Source: Nigerium sp. (lineage in GTDB: Bacteria > Actinomycetota > Actinomycetes > Propionibacteriales > Propionibacteriaceae). From it: a stretch of 64,000 bases of DNA. Location of the stretch: positions 186,001 to 250,000 of the forward strand of contig JADJTH010000010.1 in the NCBI GenBank assembly GCA_016711325.1, given 5' to 3'. Position numbers and translations under genes: made by a program. The stretch's first letter is position 1; every line of letters begins with the position of its first letter. The notes beneath the pieces are model-generated. The model did no database searches. It saw nothing but the letters and a program-made list of their open reading frames with translations, and was not told the origin of the DNA. Of the stretch, positions 35,250-44,585 are shown in pieces.

Positions 35250-37004
35250 ATGGACCCGAATCGGTACGTGCTCGCGGTGGACGTGGGCACGAGCAGGACA
35301 GGTGCAGCGATCGCGCGCGTCGGCACGGACGGCCGTGTCGACGCGTCGGCGTTCAGGCTGGGCCGCAACGGCGACCACGCGCCCACGGTGCTCTTCGTGG
35401 GTGACGGCGAGGTGCTGGTCGGCGATGCCGCCGAGCGGCGCGGCGTCGCGCACCCCGAGCGGCTGATCCGCGAGTTCAAGCGCCGCCTGGGCGATCCCGC
35501 GCCGTTCGTGGCCGGCGGGCGCCTGCTCGCCGCCGAAGACCTCTACGCCCGGGTCGTGTCATGGGTGACCGATCAGGTCACCGAACGCGAGGGGCGTCCG
35601 CCGTCGGCGATCGCCGTCACCGTCCCGGCGGCTTGGGGCCCGCACCGGCGCGAGCTGATCGACGAGGCGATCCGGCGCGACGGTGGTCCCGAGGTCGTGA
35701 TCCTCACCGAGCCCGAGGCGGCGGCGCTCCACTACGACGCCATCCATCCCGTCGCCGCCGGCAGCGCGCTGGCGGTCTACGACTTCGGCGGCGGGACCTT
35801 CGACGCGGTCGTCCTGCGCAAGGACGACGCCGGCGTCGTCACCATGGCGGGCGAGCCGGTCGGGCTCGAACACCTGGGCGGCAGTGACTTCGACGACGCG
35901 ATGCTGCGCCACGTCGTGGCAGCCGCGCAGCTGGATCCGCGCGAGTTCACCGACGCCGACGAGGCCACCCGCATGGCGCTCGCTACCCTGCGGCAGGAAT
36001 GCGTGGCGGCGAAGGAGGCGCTGTCGTTCGACACCGAGGCCGCCATCCCGGTGCTGGTCGGCGTCCGGCAGGGATCCGTCCGGATCGTCCGCGACGAGTT
36101 CGAGGCACTGATCGCCGACGACGTGGTGCGCACGTTCGACGCCTTCGACACGGCGATCGACCGCGCCGGCGTCACCGTGGACGACCTCACCGCCATCCTA
36201 CTGACGGGCGGGTCGTCGCGGATCCCGCTCATCGCCCAGCTACTGTCGGAACGCTACGACAGCCCGCTGGCGATCGACACCGACCCGAAGGCCGTCATCG
36301 CCCTGGGCGCCGCCCATCACGCGGCCACCCAGGTGCTCGCCCCGCCGGTCGTCGCGACGGCGGCGGGCGACGACGAGACCATCGCCATGGCCATCGCCGA
36401 ACCGGTGTCCTCCGACGAGATGGTCGCCGCGCGCCGGACGCGACGCCGGCGGATCGCGATCCTGATCGGCGGCGGGGTGGCCACCGCGGCCAGCGTCGCC
36501 CTGTTCTCCACCTTCGCCGCCGGGCCGACCCTCACCAAGGGGATCGCGCCCGTGGCGGACTCGATCGCGATGGAGTCCGGCACGCTCGACCAGACCGCCG
36601 CAAGCCAGCCCGTGTCCCCGGGGCAGGCCGGGCCGGCAGCCGCGGCGCCCGCCGCGAACGCCCCGGCCGTCGTCGCCAATCCGGCGCCCGCGCAGCCTGC
36701 GCCGGCGACCTCCACGAACCCGGCCCCCGGGTCGACGAGCACCGCGCCGAACCCCGATCCGACCCGGCCACAGCCGTCGTCGCCGCCGTCGTCGTTGCCG
36801 CCGCCGCCGCCGCAGCCGTCGTCACCGCCGCCGCAGCCGTCGTCGCCGCCGCCGCCGTCGTCGCCGCCGCCGACGCCGCCGCCGCCGACGCCGACGCCGA
36901 GCGAGACCCCGCCGCCGGCCGATCCGCCGTCCGCCGATCCCCCGCTCCAGCAGACGCCCGACCCGGTCGTGCTCGAGTCGACCGCGCCCGACGCCGCCGT
37001 GTAG
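35250..37004 (+). CDS. membrane-anchored Hsp70-like ATPase with Pro-rich outer tail
   Basis: 584-residue protein. Residues 1-375 are an Hsp70/actin-fold ATPase: AVDVGTSRTGAAIA (phosphate 1), AVTVPAAWGPHRRE, YDFGGGTFDAVV (phosphate 2), LLTGGSSRIPLIAQLL (adenosine). There is no DnaK substrate-binding domain; instead a basic stretch and one transmembrane helix (about 398-423, IAILIGGGVATAASVALFST) lead to a Pro/Ser/Ala-rich tail of about 160 residues, presumably outside. It heads the forward arm of the ini-like locus, 11 nt before the IniR-like gene. An ATP-driven scaffold or stress sensor is inference. The ATG at 35250 follows GGTGGAG. Confidence 0.85.
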   Translation: MDPNRYVLAVDVGTSRTGAAIARVGTDGRVDASAFRLGRNGDHAPTVLFVGDGEVLVGDAAERRGVAHPERLIREFKRRLGDPAPFVAGGRLLAAEDLYARVVSWVTDQVTEREGRPPSAIAVTVPAAWGPHRRELIDEAIRRDGGPEVVILTEPEAAALHYDAIHPVAAGSALAVYDFGGGTFDAVVLRKDDAGVVTMAGEPVGLEHLGGSDFDDAMLRHVVAAAQLDPREFTDADEATRMALATLRQECVAAKEALSFDTEAAIPVLVGVRQGSVRIVRDEFEALIADDVVRTFDAFDTAIDRAGVTVDDLTAILLTGGSSRIPLIAQLLSERYDSPLAIDTDPKAVIALGAAHHAATQVLAPPVVATAAGDDETIAMAIAEPVSSDEMVAARRTRRRRIAILIGGGVATAASVALFSTFAAGPTLTKGIAPVADSIAMESGTLDQTAASQPVSPGQAGPAAAAPAANAPAVVANPAPAQPAPATSTNPAPGSTSTAPNPDPTRPQPSSPPSSLPPPPPQPSSPPPQPSSPPPPSSPPPTPPPPTPTPSETPPPADPPSADPPLQQTPDPVVLESTAPDAAV

Positions 37005-37015
37005 CGCCGAGAGTG

Positions 37016-39562
37016 ATGACCTTCCCCCCACGCCTCCTCGACTCGCCCGGCACGCCATCGCTCAGCGACGCGGTGCTGCGGGGGGTGTGCGGCGCCGCGG
37101 CCGCGACGATCCTGGGGTCGGGCACACGGGCGCCCCGGGGAGTCGTCATCGGTCCCGCGGGGTCGGGCAAGTCCGAGACGCTGCGGCTCCTCGCCTCGCA
37201 CAGCGACGGACTGGGTCGCCCGCACAGCATGGCCGGCGGGCGCTCCGACATCGCGGGCCTGGCGCCCGAGCACCTGCTGCTGGTCGACGCCGCGCATCTG
37301 CTGACGGTCGAGCAGCAGCACCAGGTGATCGAACGCGCGGAGGACCCGGACGCCGGCCTGGTGGTCGCCCTGCGCCCATGGCCGCGCACCGAGCCGCTGG
37401 CGCGCCTGGTGCGACTCCTGGAGCAGTCGAGGACGCCGGTCCTGCTCGGCCGCCTGACGAAGGAAGAGATCCTCGCCGCGCTCGACGACACTCACGCGAT
37501 GACGCCCGCCTGCGTCGACCAGATGCTGGAGCTCACCGGGACGCTGTCGTGGCTGACGCTGGCCGCCCTCGCTGCGCTCGATGCGCAACCCTGCCCGAGC
37601 GAGGTGAGCGGCGACCGGCTGTCGGCGATCCTGGGCGACCGGATCGCCCACCGGGTACAGTCGCTCACCCCCGAGCTCCGGCGCGCGGTCGAGGCGCTGA
37701 GCCTGGGCGTGCGCGCTGCCCCCGACCAGGCGTCCGACTGGGACGACCTGATCGGCCACGGCCATTCCGAGGGCCTGCTGCATCGCAACGGCGAGCCGCC
37801 ACCGATCGTTCGCCACGCCGTGCGTTCGACGACGTCCGCGCAGCGCATGGCGGAGTTCGCGTCCGGAATCGCACAACAGCTCCGCCAGGCACGGTCCGAA
37901 GACGTCGACGCGCACGAATGGACGGACGCCGTCCGTGACCCGGCCATCGCGGCGGCGCTCGTGAGCCACGGCGATGCGCTGCTGACCAGCGACCCCCGCC
38001 GCGCCCACGATCTCTACGCCGCAGCCGTCGACTGCGGCTACGCCGAACCGTCGCTGGCCTACCGGCTGGCCCGTGTCGACTGGGCGCTCGGCGACCTGGA
38101 AGGCGTGGCCTCACACCTGGATCCGGTGGTGGCCGACCTCGCTCACCCCGAGCACGCCGACATCGTGGACGCCGCGGCGTCCATGTGGACCGCCCGCGGA
38201 GCGATGGTGACCGGCCACGGCCTCTACCGGTGGGCGCAGCCGCGGCGCACGCTCTCGGTGGCCCTCGCCTCGATCGTCGGGGTGGGCGTGGGGGACCAGC
38301 AGTGGGTGAACGTCCCCGACGACGAGGGCGCGGGACCGCCGTCCATGGCCTCGGTCGCGCTCGATACCGTCCGGCGCGGGCTCGCCCACGCCCTGACCGC
38401 CGAACTCGGCCCTTCGCTGGCCGAGTTGGTGCTGGGCGCCGAGACCTACACCGCGTCCCGCTCGGTGGCCCCCGTACCCGAACTGCCGGCGGTCATCGCC
38501 GCGGTCGCCGCCCTCAACGTCGGACGCCTCGACGTGGCCGCCCGGGTGCTGGATGTCGCGGAGCAGGGCGGGCACGGCGGTCCGTGGGCCCGACGCCGGC
38601 TGTTGCTGTGGCAGTCCTGGGTGGCGCTCAACCGCGAGCATCCCCACGAGGCGCGCGAGAAGCTGGCCGCCGCGACCGCGGACGCCGCGTCGATCAGTCC
38701 ACGGGACCGTCTCCTCGTCGACGTCCTGAACGTGGCCATCGCCCGGCGGCACGGTCAGGCGTCCGACCTGATGATGGCCTGGCAGGAGTCACGGCACTGC
38801 CTGTTGCGCACGCGTTTTGACCTGTACACGTTCCCGCTGCTCGGCGAGTTGGTGGTCTGCGCGACGAAGACGGGCGACCTGGCGCTGGTCGAGGGGCACC
38901 TGCACGGCGCACTGGCCATCGACGAGGCACTCGGGTCGCCGCCGCTGTGGTCGGTGCACCTGCGCTGGGCGGGCATTCAGCAGGCGATCCTGCTCGACCG
39001 TCCCGAATCGCTGACCCCGCACGCGCGCGCGCTGCTGGCGGCCGCGTCGTCCAACAAGCTGGCCGCCAAGATGGCCCGCGCAGGGCGGGTCTGGACGGAC
39101 GTCATGACCGGCGTGGTCGATCCCGATTCGGTTGAGAAGGCGGCCTTCGGCCTCGGGACGGCGGGGCTGGCCTGGGACGGCGCACGGCTCGCCGGCCACA
39201 GCGCGTCCCGCACGGACGACCGCCGGATCGCCGCCCGCCTGATGGCCTGCGCGCGCGAGCTGCACCCTGGCGACGGACAGCCTCCCTCGGTCGCGACCGA
39301 GAACGCCGAACCGGTCGCGGACGCCGAAGCGCCCGCCGGCGGCGTCCTGAGCGCCCGCGAGCGCGAGGTGGCCCTGCTGGTGCTGCAGGGCAAGACCTAC
39401 AACGAGATCGGCGAGGCGATCTTCATCTCGCCGCGGACGGCCGAGCATCACATCGCGCGCATCAGGCGCCGCCTCGGCGCGGGGAGTCGGTCCGAATTGA
39501 TCACGCAACTGCGCGTGATCCTGCACGACGACGGCGCCGGACAGCCCGCGTCCGGCGGCTGA
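37016..39562 (+). CDS. IniR-like ATPase/LuxR-type transcriptional regulator
   Basis: 848-residue LAL/MalT-like regulator. Walker A is GPAGSGKS (residues 46-53), Walker B HLLLVDAAHLL (D91); the middle 500 residues are helical, TPR-like. The C-terminal LuxR HTH is complete: LSAREREVALLVLQGKTYNE, then IFISPRTAEHHIARIRRRLG. Length and architecture match mycobacterial IniR, the activator of iniBAC, and its position next to an IniB-domain gene supports that role. The ATG at 37016 follows the Hsp70 stop by 11 nt, so both are likely one transcript. The inducing ligand is unknown (trehalose is reported for mycobacterial IniR). Confidence 0.82.
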   Translation: MTFPPRLLDSPGTPSLSDAVLRGVCGAAAATILGSGTRAPRGVVIGPAGSGKSETLRLLASHSDGLGRPHSMAGGRSDIAGLAPEHLLLVDAAHLLTVEQQHQVIERAEDPDAGLVVALRPWPRTEPLARLVRLLEQSRTPVLLGRLTKEEILAALDDTHAMTPACVDQMLELTGTLSWLTLAALAALDAQPCPSEVSGDRLSAILGDRIAHRVQSLTPELRRAVEALSLGVRAAPDQASDWDDLIGHGHSEGLLHRNGEPPPIVRHAVRSTTSAQRMAEFASGIAQQLRQARSEDVDAHEWTDAVRDPAIAAALVSHGDALLTSDPRRAHDLYAAAVDCGYAEPSLAYRLARVDWALGDLEGVASHLDPVVADLAHPEHADIVDAAASMWTARGAMVTGHGLYRWAQPRRTLSVALASIVGVGVGDQQWVNVPDDEGAGPPSMASVALDTVRRGLAHALTAELGPSLAELVLGAETYTASRSVAPVPELPAVIAAVAALNVGRLDVAARVLDVAEQGGHGGPWARRRLLLWQSWVALNREHPHEAREKLAAATADAASISPRDRLLVDVLNVAIARRHGQASDLMMAWQESRHCLLRTRFDLYTFPLLGELVVCATKTGDLALVEGHLHGALAIDEALGSPPLWSVHLRWAGIQQAILLDRPESLTPHARALLAAASSNKLAAKMARAGRVWTDVMTGVVDPDSVEKAAFGLGTAGLAWDGARLAGHSASRTDDRRIAARLMACARELHPGDGQPPSVATENAEPVADAEAPAGGVLSAREREVALLVLQGKTYNEIGEAIFISPRTAEHHIARIRRRLGAGSRSELITQLRVILHDDGAGQPASGG

Positions 39563-39595
39563 TCCCTAGGTGGTCGGCGCGGGCCTCGGGCCGTT

Positions 39596-39663
39596 CCCCT
39601 AGCGCGGCCGTTCCACCATGGGTCTCCTACCCCATCGCGTCGTGGGGACATCCGGGTTACATT
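39596..39663 (+). promoter_or_regulatory. iniB-arm promoter with candidate IniR sites
   Basis: The 137-nt gap before the IniB-domain gene holds CCCTAGGTG (39564-39572) and CCCCTAGCG (39596-39604), and a TACATT -10 (39658-39663) without a good -35, suggesting activator dependence. Related motifs precede the opposite arm at 45679-45738. Confidence 0.45.
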
Positions 39664-39699
39664 GGAGGTCAGTACACGCCCCCCGCCCGAGGAGTAGCC

Positions 39700-40434
39700 G
39701 TGAGTAACCCAATCGCCACCGTCGCCGACGCGCTGATCGAGTTCATCCTGAGCTTGCTGCGTGATCCGGCCGCTCGCGAGGTCTTCGAGCGCGACCCCGA
39801 GGGGGCGCTGCAGGCTCAAGGCCTCGGCCGGCTGTCGGCCGCAGACGTCTGCTCGGTCGCTCCCGTGATCTACGACCGCCCCGACGTCGTGCCGCACGTG
39901 GCCCCGAAGGTGGTGACGCCTTCCCGCCCGCACGAGAGCGAGACGGTGCGCGAGGTCAAGAGCATCCTCAATCAGATGACCTACGTGACGAACAACACGA
40001 GCATTCATAACAACAACACGATCGTCGACCAATCGGTCAACCAGAATATCTGGACGGACGGCGACGTCTTGCAGGTGTTCGACCAGTCGGCCGTCGTGTC
40101 CACGGGCGAAGGTTCGCTGGCCGTCGGCGGCGATGTCACCATCGACGGGAGCCAGGATTCCTCGACCACGATCATCGCCGGTAACGACGCGGCGGTCGGC
40201 AACGCGCTCGACGTCGTCGTGACCGAGAACTCCTACAACGAGGCCACCAACGCCCCGGCCACCCACACCCAGGTCGAGGTCGAGGTCGAGGACTCGTTCA
40301 ACGACAGCCACACGGCGATCGTGAACACCGACGACTCGTTCAACCAGACCTCAATGCTGAGCGACGAGACGTCGATCAGCATCGACAACGACACCACGGT
40401 CACGTACGACGATCCCGGCGAGGGTGAGTTCTAA
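39700..40434 (+). CDS. IniB N-terminal-domain protein with acidic Asn-rich repeats
   Basis: 244 residues. Residues 1-65 match the IniB N-terminal helical domain (VADALIEFILSLLRDPAARE, then GLGRLSAADVCSVAP). The rest is strand-rich and low in hydrophobics: NNNTIVDQSVNQNIWTDGDV (about 106-125), GGDVTIDGSQDSSTTIIAGN (143-162), VEVEVEDSFND, and an acidic end GEGEF. This core is shared with the repeat protein at 44586-45572. No signal peptide is visible. GTG at 39700 has GAGGAG upstream. Function unknown; in mycobacteria iniB is induced by cell-wall inhibitors. Confidence 0.8.
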   Translation: MSNPIATVADALIEFILSLLRDPAAREVFERDPEGALQAQGLGRLSAADVCSVAPVIYDRPDVVPHVAPKVVTPSRPHESETVREVKSILNQMTYVTNNTSIHNNNTIVDQSVNQNIWTDGDVLQVFDQSAVVSTGEGSLAVGGDVTIDGSQDSSTTIIAGNDAAVGNALDVVVTENSYNEATNAPATHTQVEVEVEDSFNDSHTAIVNTDDSFNQTSMLSDETSISIDNDTTVTYDDPGEGEF

Positions 40435-40448
40435 GAGGTCGCACGAGC

Positions 40449-41060
40449 GTGAGCAGCCAGCCTGATTCGTCGCCCGCCGCTCCGGAGCATGGTCGCACTG
40501 CTCCGGAGCGGCCGCCGCTGGTCAAGGCCAGTTCGGCGCCCGTGGTGGACAACCGTCCACCGCCGATCCTGGCGAGGCTGAGCCAGATCGCGTGGGTGGG
40601 GAGCATCGGGTTCACCGGCTTCATGATCGTCTACATGTTCATCATCCGTGAGACCCAGTTGCCGCTGCTCGCAGCCCTCATCCGTGGGATCGACGACAGC
40701 AGAGCCGACGAGACGTACGACACCGCGACCGACATCATCTTCTGGACGCTGTTCGGCACCCTCGTCGTGCTGGTGGTGGTGCAGATCATCATGCTCATGT
40801 CGATGATGAACCGCCGGCCGGGCGCGCGCTGGTGGCAGACCTCCTCACTGGCGCTGCAGACGGTTGCGGTCGGCGCCGTCGCGGAATTCCTCGGCGAGGG
40901 CGAACGCGGCCAGCTACTCGGCCAGGCCGGCCCCGTCGCCCTCGGCCTCGGCGTCGCCGGTCTGCTGATCTCCCTGCTGCCCCCCGTCCTGCGCTGGAGC
41001 GCCGCCCGCATCGACGTCCGCCGCGGCCCACTCGGGCCGAGTCGCGGTTCGGATTTCTGA
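40449..41060 (+). CDS. four-helix membrane protein of the ini-like locus
   Basis: 203-residue membrane protein without a recognised family. A 40-residue Pro-rich cytosolic N-terminus is followed by helices near 47-68 (QIAWVGSIGFTGFMIVYMFI), 95-118 (IIFWTLFGTLVVLVVVQIIM), 132-147 and 160-180 (VALGLGVAGLLISLLPPVL). The GTG start is 15 nt after the IniB-type stop, so it belongs to that transcript. Its last 147 nt overlap the end of the convergent IniC-like gene. It may anchor or recruit the dynamin-like proteins to the membrane (inference). Confidence 0.7.
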   Translation: MSSQPDSSPAAPEHGRTAPERPPLVKASSAPVVDNRPPPILARLSQIAWVGSIGFTGFMIVYMFIIRETQLPLLAALIRGIDDSRADETYDTATDIIFWTLFGTLVVLVVVQIIMLMSMMNRRPGARWWQTSSLALQTVAVGAVAEFLGEGERGQLLGQAGPVALGLGVAGLLISLLPPVLRWSAARIDVRRGPLGPSRGSDF

Positions 41061-42515
41061 CGCGACGTCTTCGATGCTCCGGATCACGGTCCGGCAGACC
41101 GTCACCGTGTCGCGTTCGCTGAACGGCGACTGCGCGCGGGTGTGCCAGCGTCGCAGCAGATCGTCCACGAGCACGTGAGCCTCGGACGGATGCGCGAGCC
41201 CCGGCATCCCGAGGCGCTCGGCCCACGCCGTGCCGCTTCCCCCGATGAGCCGCTCGGCCTCCTCGGCTTCGTCGGCGGGGAGGGGGAGCGTCCCGGTGCG
41301 TGCGCGCGCCAGAAGGGACAGCTCCCGCAGCGCGTGGGTGGAGGCGCCGATCTGCTCGATGCGTGACAGCAGCAGGCCGCTGCCGGCGCGCGGCTTCTCC
41401 CGGACGACCTCCTCCACGGCGTGCAGGACGCCCCGGACCTTCAGCACGTCGCTGCGGGCGCGGAAGTGGGTGTCCACGAAGCTCTGCACGCCGGCCAGGC
41501 CGCTCTGCTGCAGCAGGCGTTCGGCGAGCACGGAGGAACTGTCGGCGCCTCCCCTGACCAGGAGTGCCCCCAGCCGGACGCCGAAGATGCCGAACCGGGC
41601 GATCAGCGTCCGTCGCTCGGCGGGCGGGACGTCCACCAGGTCGGTGGGGGCGGTGAAGCGGTCCACCGAGACCAGCATGCGGTCGCGGTCGAAGCGATCC
41701 AGCCTGGCCAGCTGACGAAACGCGGCGAACTCGGCCTCGCGCAGCGTGCGGGCGCTCTCGGCCAGCAGGCCGGCCACGGGCATGATGTCGAGGGCGAGGG
41801 AGCGGAGCTCCCCATCGGTACGGTAGCGCTCGGCGATCCGGGCCGCGGACAGCAGCGAGTCGACGCGGCCGGAGCCCACCTCGTCGGCGCGGGAGAGGAC
41901 GGCCAGCGCGTTCACGGTCTGGGTGGCGCCGGCCGCGGTGTCGCGGAACGCCTCGAGGAATCCGACGTCGGAGGCGTGGACGTGACGCAGCAGGTAGATG
42001 ATCGCGTCCGCCGCCGACGGCGCACTGTCGGGAGTGAGGAAGACCGTCGAACGGGCGGACGTCTCCGTCGACGCCGAGGCGATGCCGGGCGTGTCGATGA
42101 GGATCGTGGAGCGCAGGCTCGTGGACGGCCACTCGACGTCGATCCAGCTGACGTCCTCGGCCTTCAGGCCAGGGAAGTCGAGCACGAGGCGTCCGTGGTC
42201 GCGGCGGATCGGCATCCGCTTGACCGGGCCGCCGTCGCGGGGATGGACGTGGACGCGCGGGGTGTCCGAGTAGCGGTACCACGTGATGGTGCGGGTGCAC
42301 TCGCCGGCGTCCGTCGGCGCGATCTGCTCGCCGATCAGCGCGTTGAGCAGCGTCGACTTGCCGGCCTTCACCATACCGGCCAGCGCCAGCCGGAGCGGGT
42401 CGTGCAGCCGGCGTGCGCACGTGTTCAGCACCTCGCGCGCCGCAGCGTCGTCGTCGTAGACGCCCAGCGCCTCCTGAACCACCCCGGCGGTGGACTCGAG
42501 CAGCGCGTTGCTCAT
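40914..42515 (-). CDS. IniC-like dynamin-family GTPase
   Basis: 533-residue bacterial dynamin-like protein. G1 is GMVKAGKS (residues 47-54), G2 likely the Thr in GECTRTITWY, G3 DTPG (141-144), and G4 is plausibly in LSRADEVG near 210. The C-terminal half is helical with no long hydrophobic segment. Dynamin-like proteins bend, fuse or protect membranes. The ATG overlaps the IniA-like stop (ATGA), so they are coupled and probably act as a pair. The last ~49 residues are low-complexity and antisense to the membrane protein gene, so the true C-terminus may be extended by drift. Confidence 0.85.
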   Translation of the reverse strand: MSNALLESTAGVVQEALGVYDDDAAAREVLNTCARRLHDPLRLALAGMVKAGKSTLLNALIGEQIAPTDAGECTRTITWYRYSDTPRVHVHPRDGGPVKRMPIRRDHGRLVLDFPGLKAEDVSWIDVEWPSTSLRSTILIDTPGIASASTETSARSTVFLTPDSAPSAADAIIYLLRHVHASDVGFLEAFRDTAAGATQTVNALAVLSRADEVGSGRVDSLLSAARIAERYRTDGELRSLALDIMPVAGLLAESARTLREAEFAAFRQLARLDRFDRDRMLVSVDRFTAPTDLVDVPPAERRTLIARFGIFGVRLGALLVRGGADSSSVLAERLLQQSGLAGVQSFVDTHFRARSDVLKVRGVLHAVEEVVREKPRAGSGLLLSRIEQIGASTHALRELSLLARARTGTLPLPADEAEEAERLIGGSGTAWAERLGMPGLAHPSEAHVLVDDLLRRWHTRAQSPFSERDTVTVCRTVIRSIEDVASEIRTATRPEWAAADVDAGGAPAQDGGQQGDQQTGDAEAEGDGAGLAE

Positions 42516-44434
42516 GAGTGCGCGGACGCCTCGACGCTCAGGTGGGCCGGCGGTGGCTCGATGCTGGGCGCGGGCGCCGGTGCGGGGATCTCGGCCTTCA
42601 GCGCCTCCAGCGCACCCAGCTGGGTTCTCAGCTGCTGGATCCGCTTGTCGCGGTCGGTGGAGTAAGTGGACGCCGCGATGCGGGCGTTGGCGACCGCCTC
42701 GGTGAGGGAGCGGTGGATCTCGTCGGCAATGCCGCCGAAGTGATCGCGCGTCACGCGCTGCACCATCCGCAGCCGGTCGCGCAGCTGCTTGCCCACCTGG
42801 AACACGACCTCGTCGATGTAGCGGCGGACGTGGTTCTTTGCCTCGTTCTGCCGCCTGGTGAGCCGTGCGCTCATGTCTTCACGGAACGCGCGGCGTCCGA
42901 CGAACACGCCCGCCAGCAGCGAGATGGGGTTGATCAGCGACATGCCGATGAGGCTGGTGGCCAGGCCCATCATCAGGACGCCGCCGTACGATCCGCGCAC
43001 CCCGATGTACAGCTTCTCGCCGGCGCCCAGGCTGCCGGCGTCGAGCCACGCCAGCTCTTCGACCGCCTCGAGGACGCCGTCGGTGTCGCCGACGTCGATG
43101 CGGGGGATGCTCAGCTCGCCTTCGGCGAAGTGGTCGGCCACCTCGGCCGCCAGGAACTGCTGCCGGTCGTTCGTCCACACGAAGGACTCGGAGACCGCCT
43201 CGGAGATGCGCTGCTCGAGCCACTCGGTGAACTGGTCCCAGATGGGGCCCGGATCGCCTTCGTCGATGGCTGCCTCTGCCTCGCGCTGCACCCGGCGCAG
43301 CCGGTCCCGCAGGTCGTGCTCGGTGTCGGCGATCAGGTCGGCGATGCCGTCGGTGAGGGTCACCTGCCAGCGCGAGGTGCGGCTGCGGAACTCGTCGGCG
43401 TTCGCCTTCGCCCTCTCGAGCTGGGCGATCATCGCGGGCGTCTGCTCGGGGTTGAGGAGCGCCTTCAACTCGCTGGTCAGCGACAGCGACAACTGATCGA
43501 CGACCGACACCATGTCGTGCACCGCACCGCGCTGCTGCACGACCTCGGCCCGCGCGACGACGTCGCGGCGCAGGTGCGCCACCAGCGCCGGAAAGCCCGA
43601 CTCGTTGTTGAGCTCCTGGTCCTGCTGCTGGGCCGCCATGAGGCGGAGGTCGCTCGAGATCGGGTAGATGGGGATGTGCCCGACCTCGTCGAGGTGATGC
43701 GCGTCGATGCGCTCGATCTGCCGCCAGTGCGGGTAGATGTCGGTCTTGGACAGCACTGCCGACACGTTTGGCGACACCCGCAGCGCGTGCCGGATGAGCT
43801 GCACCTCGGGCTCGGTGTACTCCTGGGAGGCGTCCGACACCAGCAGCATGGCGTGGGCCGTGGAGAGCGCCGACAGCGTGCTCAGCGAGCGCATCGACTC
43901 CGGCCCGCCGACACCCGGCGAATCGACGAGCCGCAGGCCGCCCTTGAGGATCTCGCGCGGCAGCCGGACCTCTGCGGCCACGATCGCGCGCTCGTTGCCC
44001 GGGTTGCCCTGCTCGGACACGTAGTCGGCGATCGCGTTGATGTCGATGGGCTGCCGGACGATCGGGGCGTCCGCGCACTCCCCGGAACGGACGAGGATCG
44101 CGGCCGACGGCTGATCGCCGTAGGCGACGGCGGTGGGAACGCTCGTGGCGATGTCGTCGTCGACCGGGCAGACCGGTGCGGTGACGAGGGCGTTGATCAG
44201 TTTGCTCTTGCCCTGCTTGAACTCGCCCACCACGAGCACGCGCACCTCGGGATCGCGGAGCCGGGCTTCCGTCTGGGCGAGCCGGGAGACGAGGTCGTTG
44301 CGCCCGATCGCGCCCGCGGCCTGTGCCGTCTTCTGGATGAGCCGCGTCAACTCGGCGGTGGGGGTCGTCGGTGGAACGGGCGCGACGGCCTGCCGGTCGG
44401 TGGACCGTCCGGCATCGCTGGCGTTGCTGGTCAT
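42512..44434 (-). CDS. IniA-like dynamin-family GTPase
   Basis: 640-residue dynamin-like protein of the IniA type. G1 GEFKQGKS (residues 70-77), G3 DSPG (171-174), G4 region SKTDIYP (about 218). A hydrophobic hairpin for membrane insertion lies near 485-515 (GGVLMMGLATSLIGMSLINP), as in IniA, and long helices surround it. In mycobacteria IniA gives isoniazid and ethambutol tolerance and mediates membrane fission. GAGGAG precedes the ATG at 44434. It lies between the repeat protein and the IniC-like gene, the same gene order as iniB-iniA-iniC. Confidence 0.88.
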   Translation of the reverse strand: MTSNASDAGRSTDRQAVAPVPPTTPTAELTRLIQKTAQAAGAIGRNDLVSRLAQTEARLRDPEVRVLVVGEFKQGKSKLINALVTAPVCPVDDDIATSVPTAVAYGDQPSAAILVRSGECADAPIVRQPIDINAIADYVSEQGNPGNERAIVAAEVRLPREILKGGLRLVDSPGVGGPESMRSLSTLSALSTAHAMLLVSDASQEYTEPEVQLIRHALRVSPNVSAVLSKTDIYPHWRQIERIDAHHLDEVGHIPIYPISSDLRLMAAQQQDQELNNESGFPALVAHLRRDVVARAEVVQQRGAVHDMVSVVDQLSLSLTSELKALLNPEQTPAMIAQLERAKANADEFRSRTSRWQVTLTDGIADLIADTEHDLRDRLRRVQREAEAAIDEGDPGPIWDQFTEWLEQRISEAVSESFVWTNDRQQFLAAEVADHFAEGELSIPRIDVGDTDGVLEAVEELAWLDAGSLGAGEKLYIGVRGSYGGVLMMGLATSLIGMSLINPISLLAGVFVGRRAFREDMSARLTRRQNEAKNHVRRYIDEVVFQVGKQLRDRLRMVQRVTRDHFGGIADEIHRSLTEAVANARIAASTYSTDRDKRIQQLRTQLGALEALKAEIPAPAPAPSIEPPPAHLSVEASAHS

Positions 44435-44524
44435 GATCGCTCGCTCCTCACACCGTCCCGATCACCCTAATGCAAGCGGACGGCGCGCCGGCGGGCGTTG
44501 GTGCGAGGGTTTCTCGCACGCGCC

Positions 44525-44556
44525 CGCAGGCCCCGACCGGATGGTCGGAGCCTGCG
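44525..44556 (-). terminator. hairpin between the repeat-protein gene and iniA-like gene
   Basis: CGCAGGCCCCGACC (44525-44538) pairs with GGTCGGAGCCTGCG (44543-44556) with one mismatch, about 30 nt after the upstream stop. It could act as an attenuator giving more of the repeat protein than of the GTPases. The remaining gap 44435-44524 holds only the ribosome site region. Confidence 0.55.
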
Positions 44557-44585
44557 GTGATGACGATTCGTCGGGGACGTCGGGA

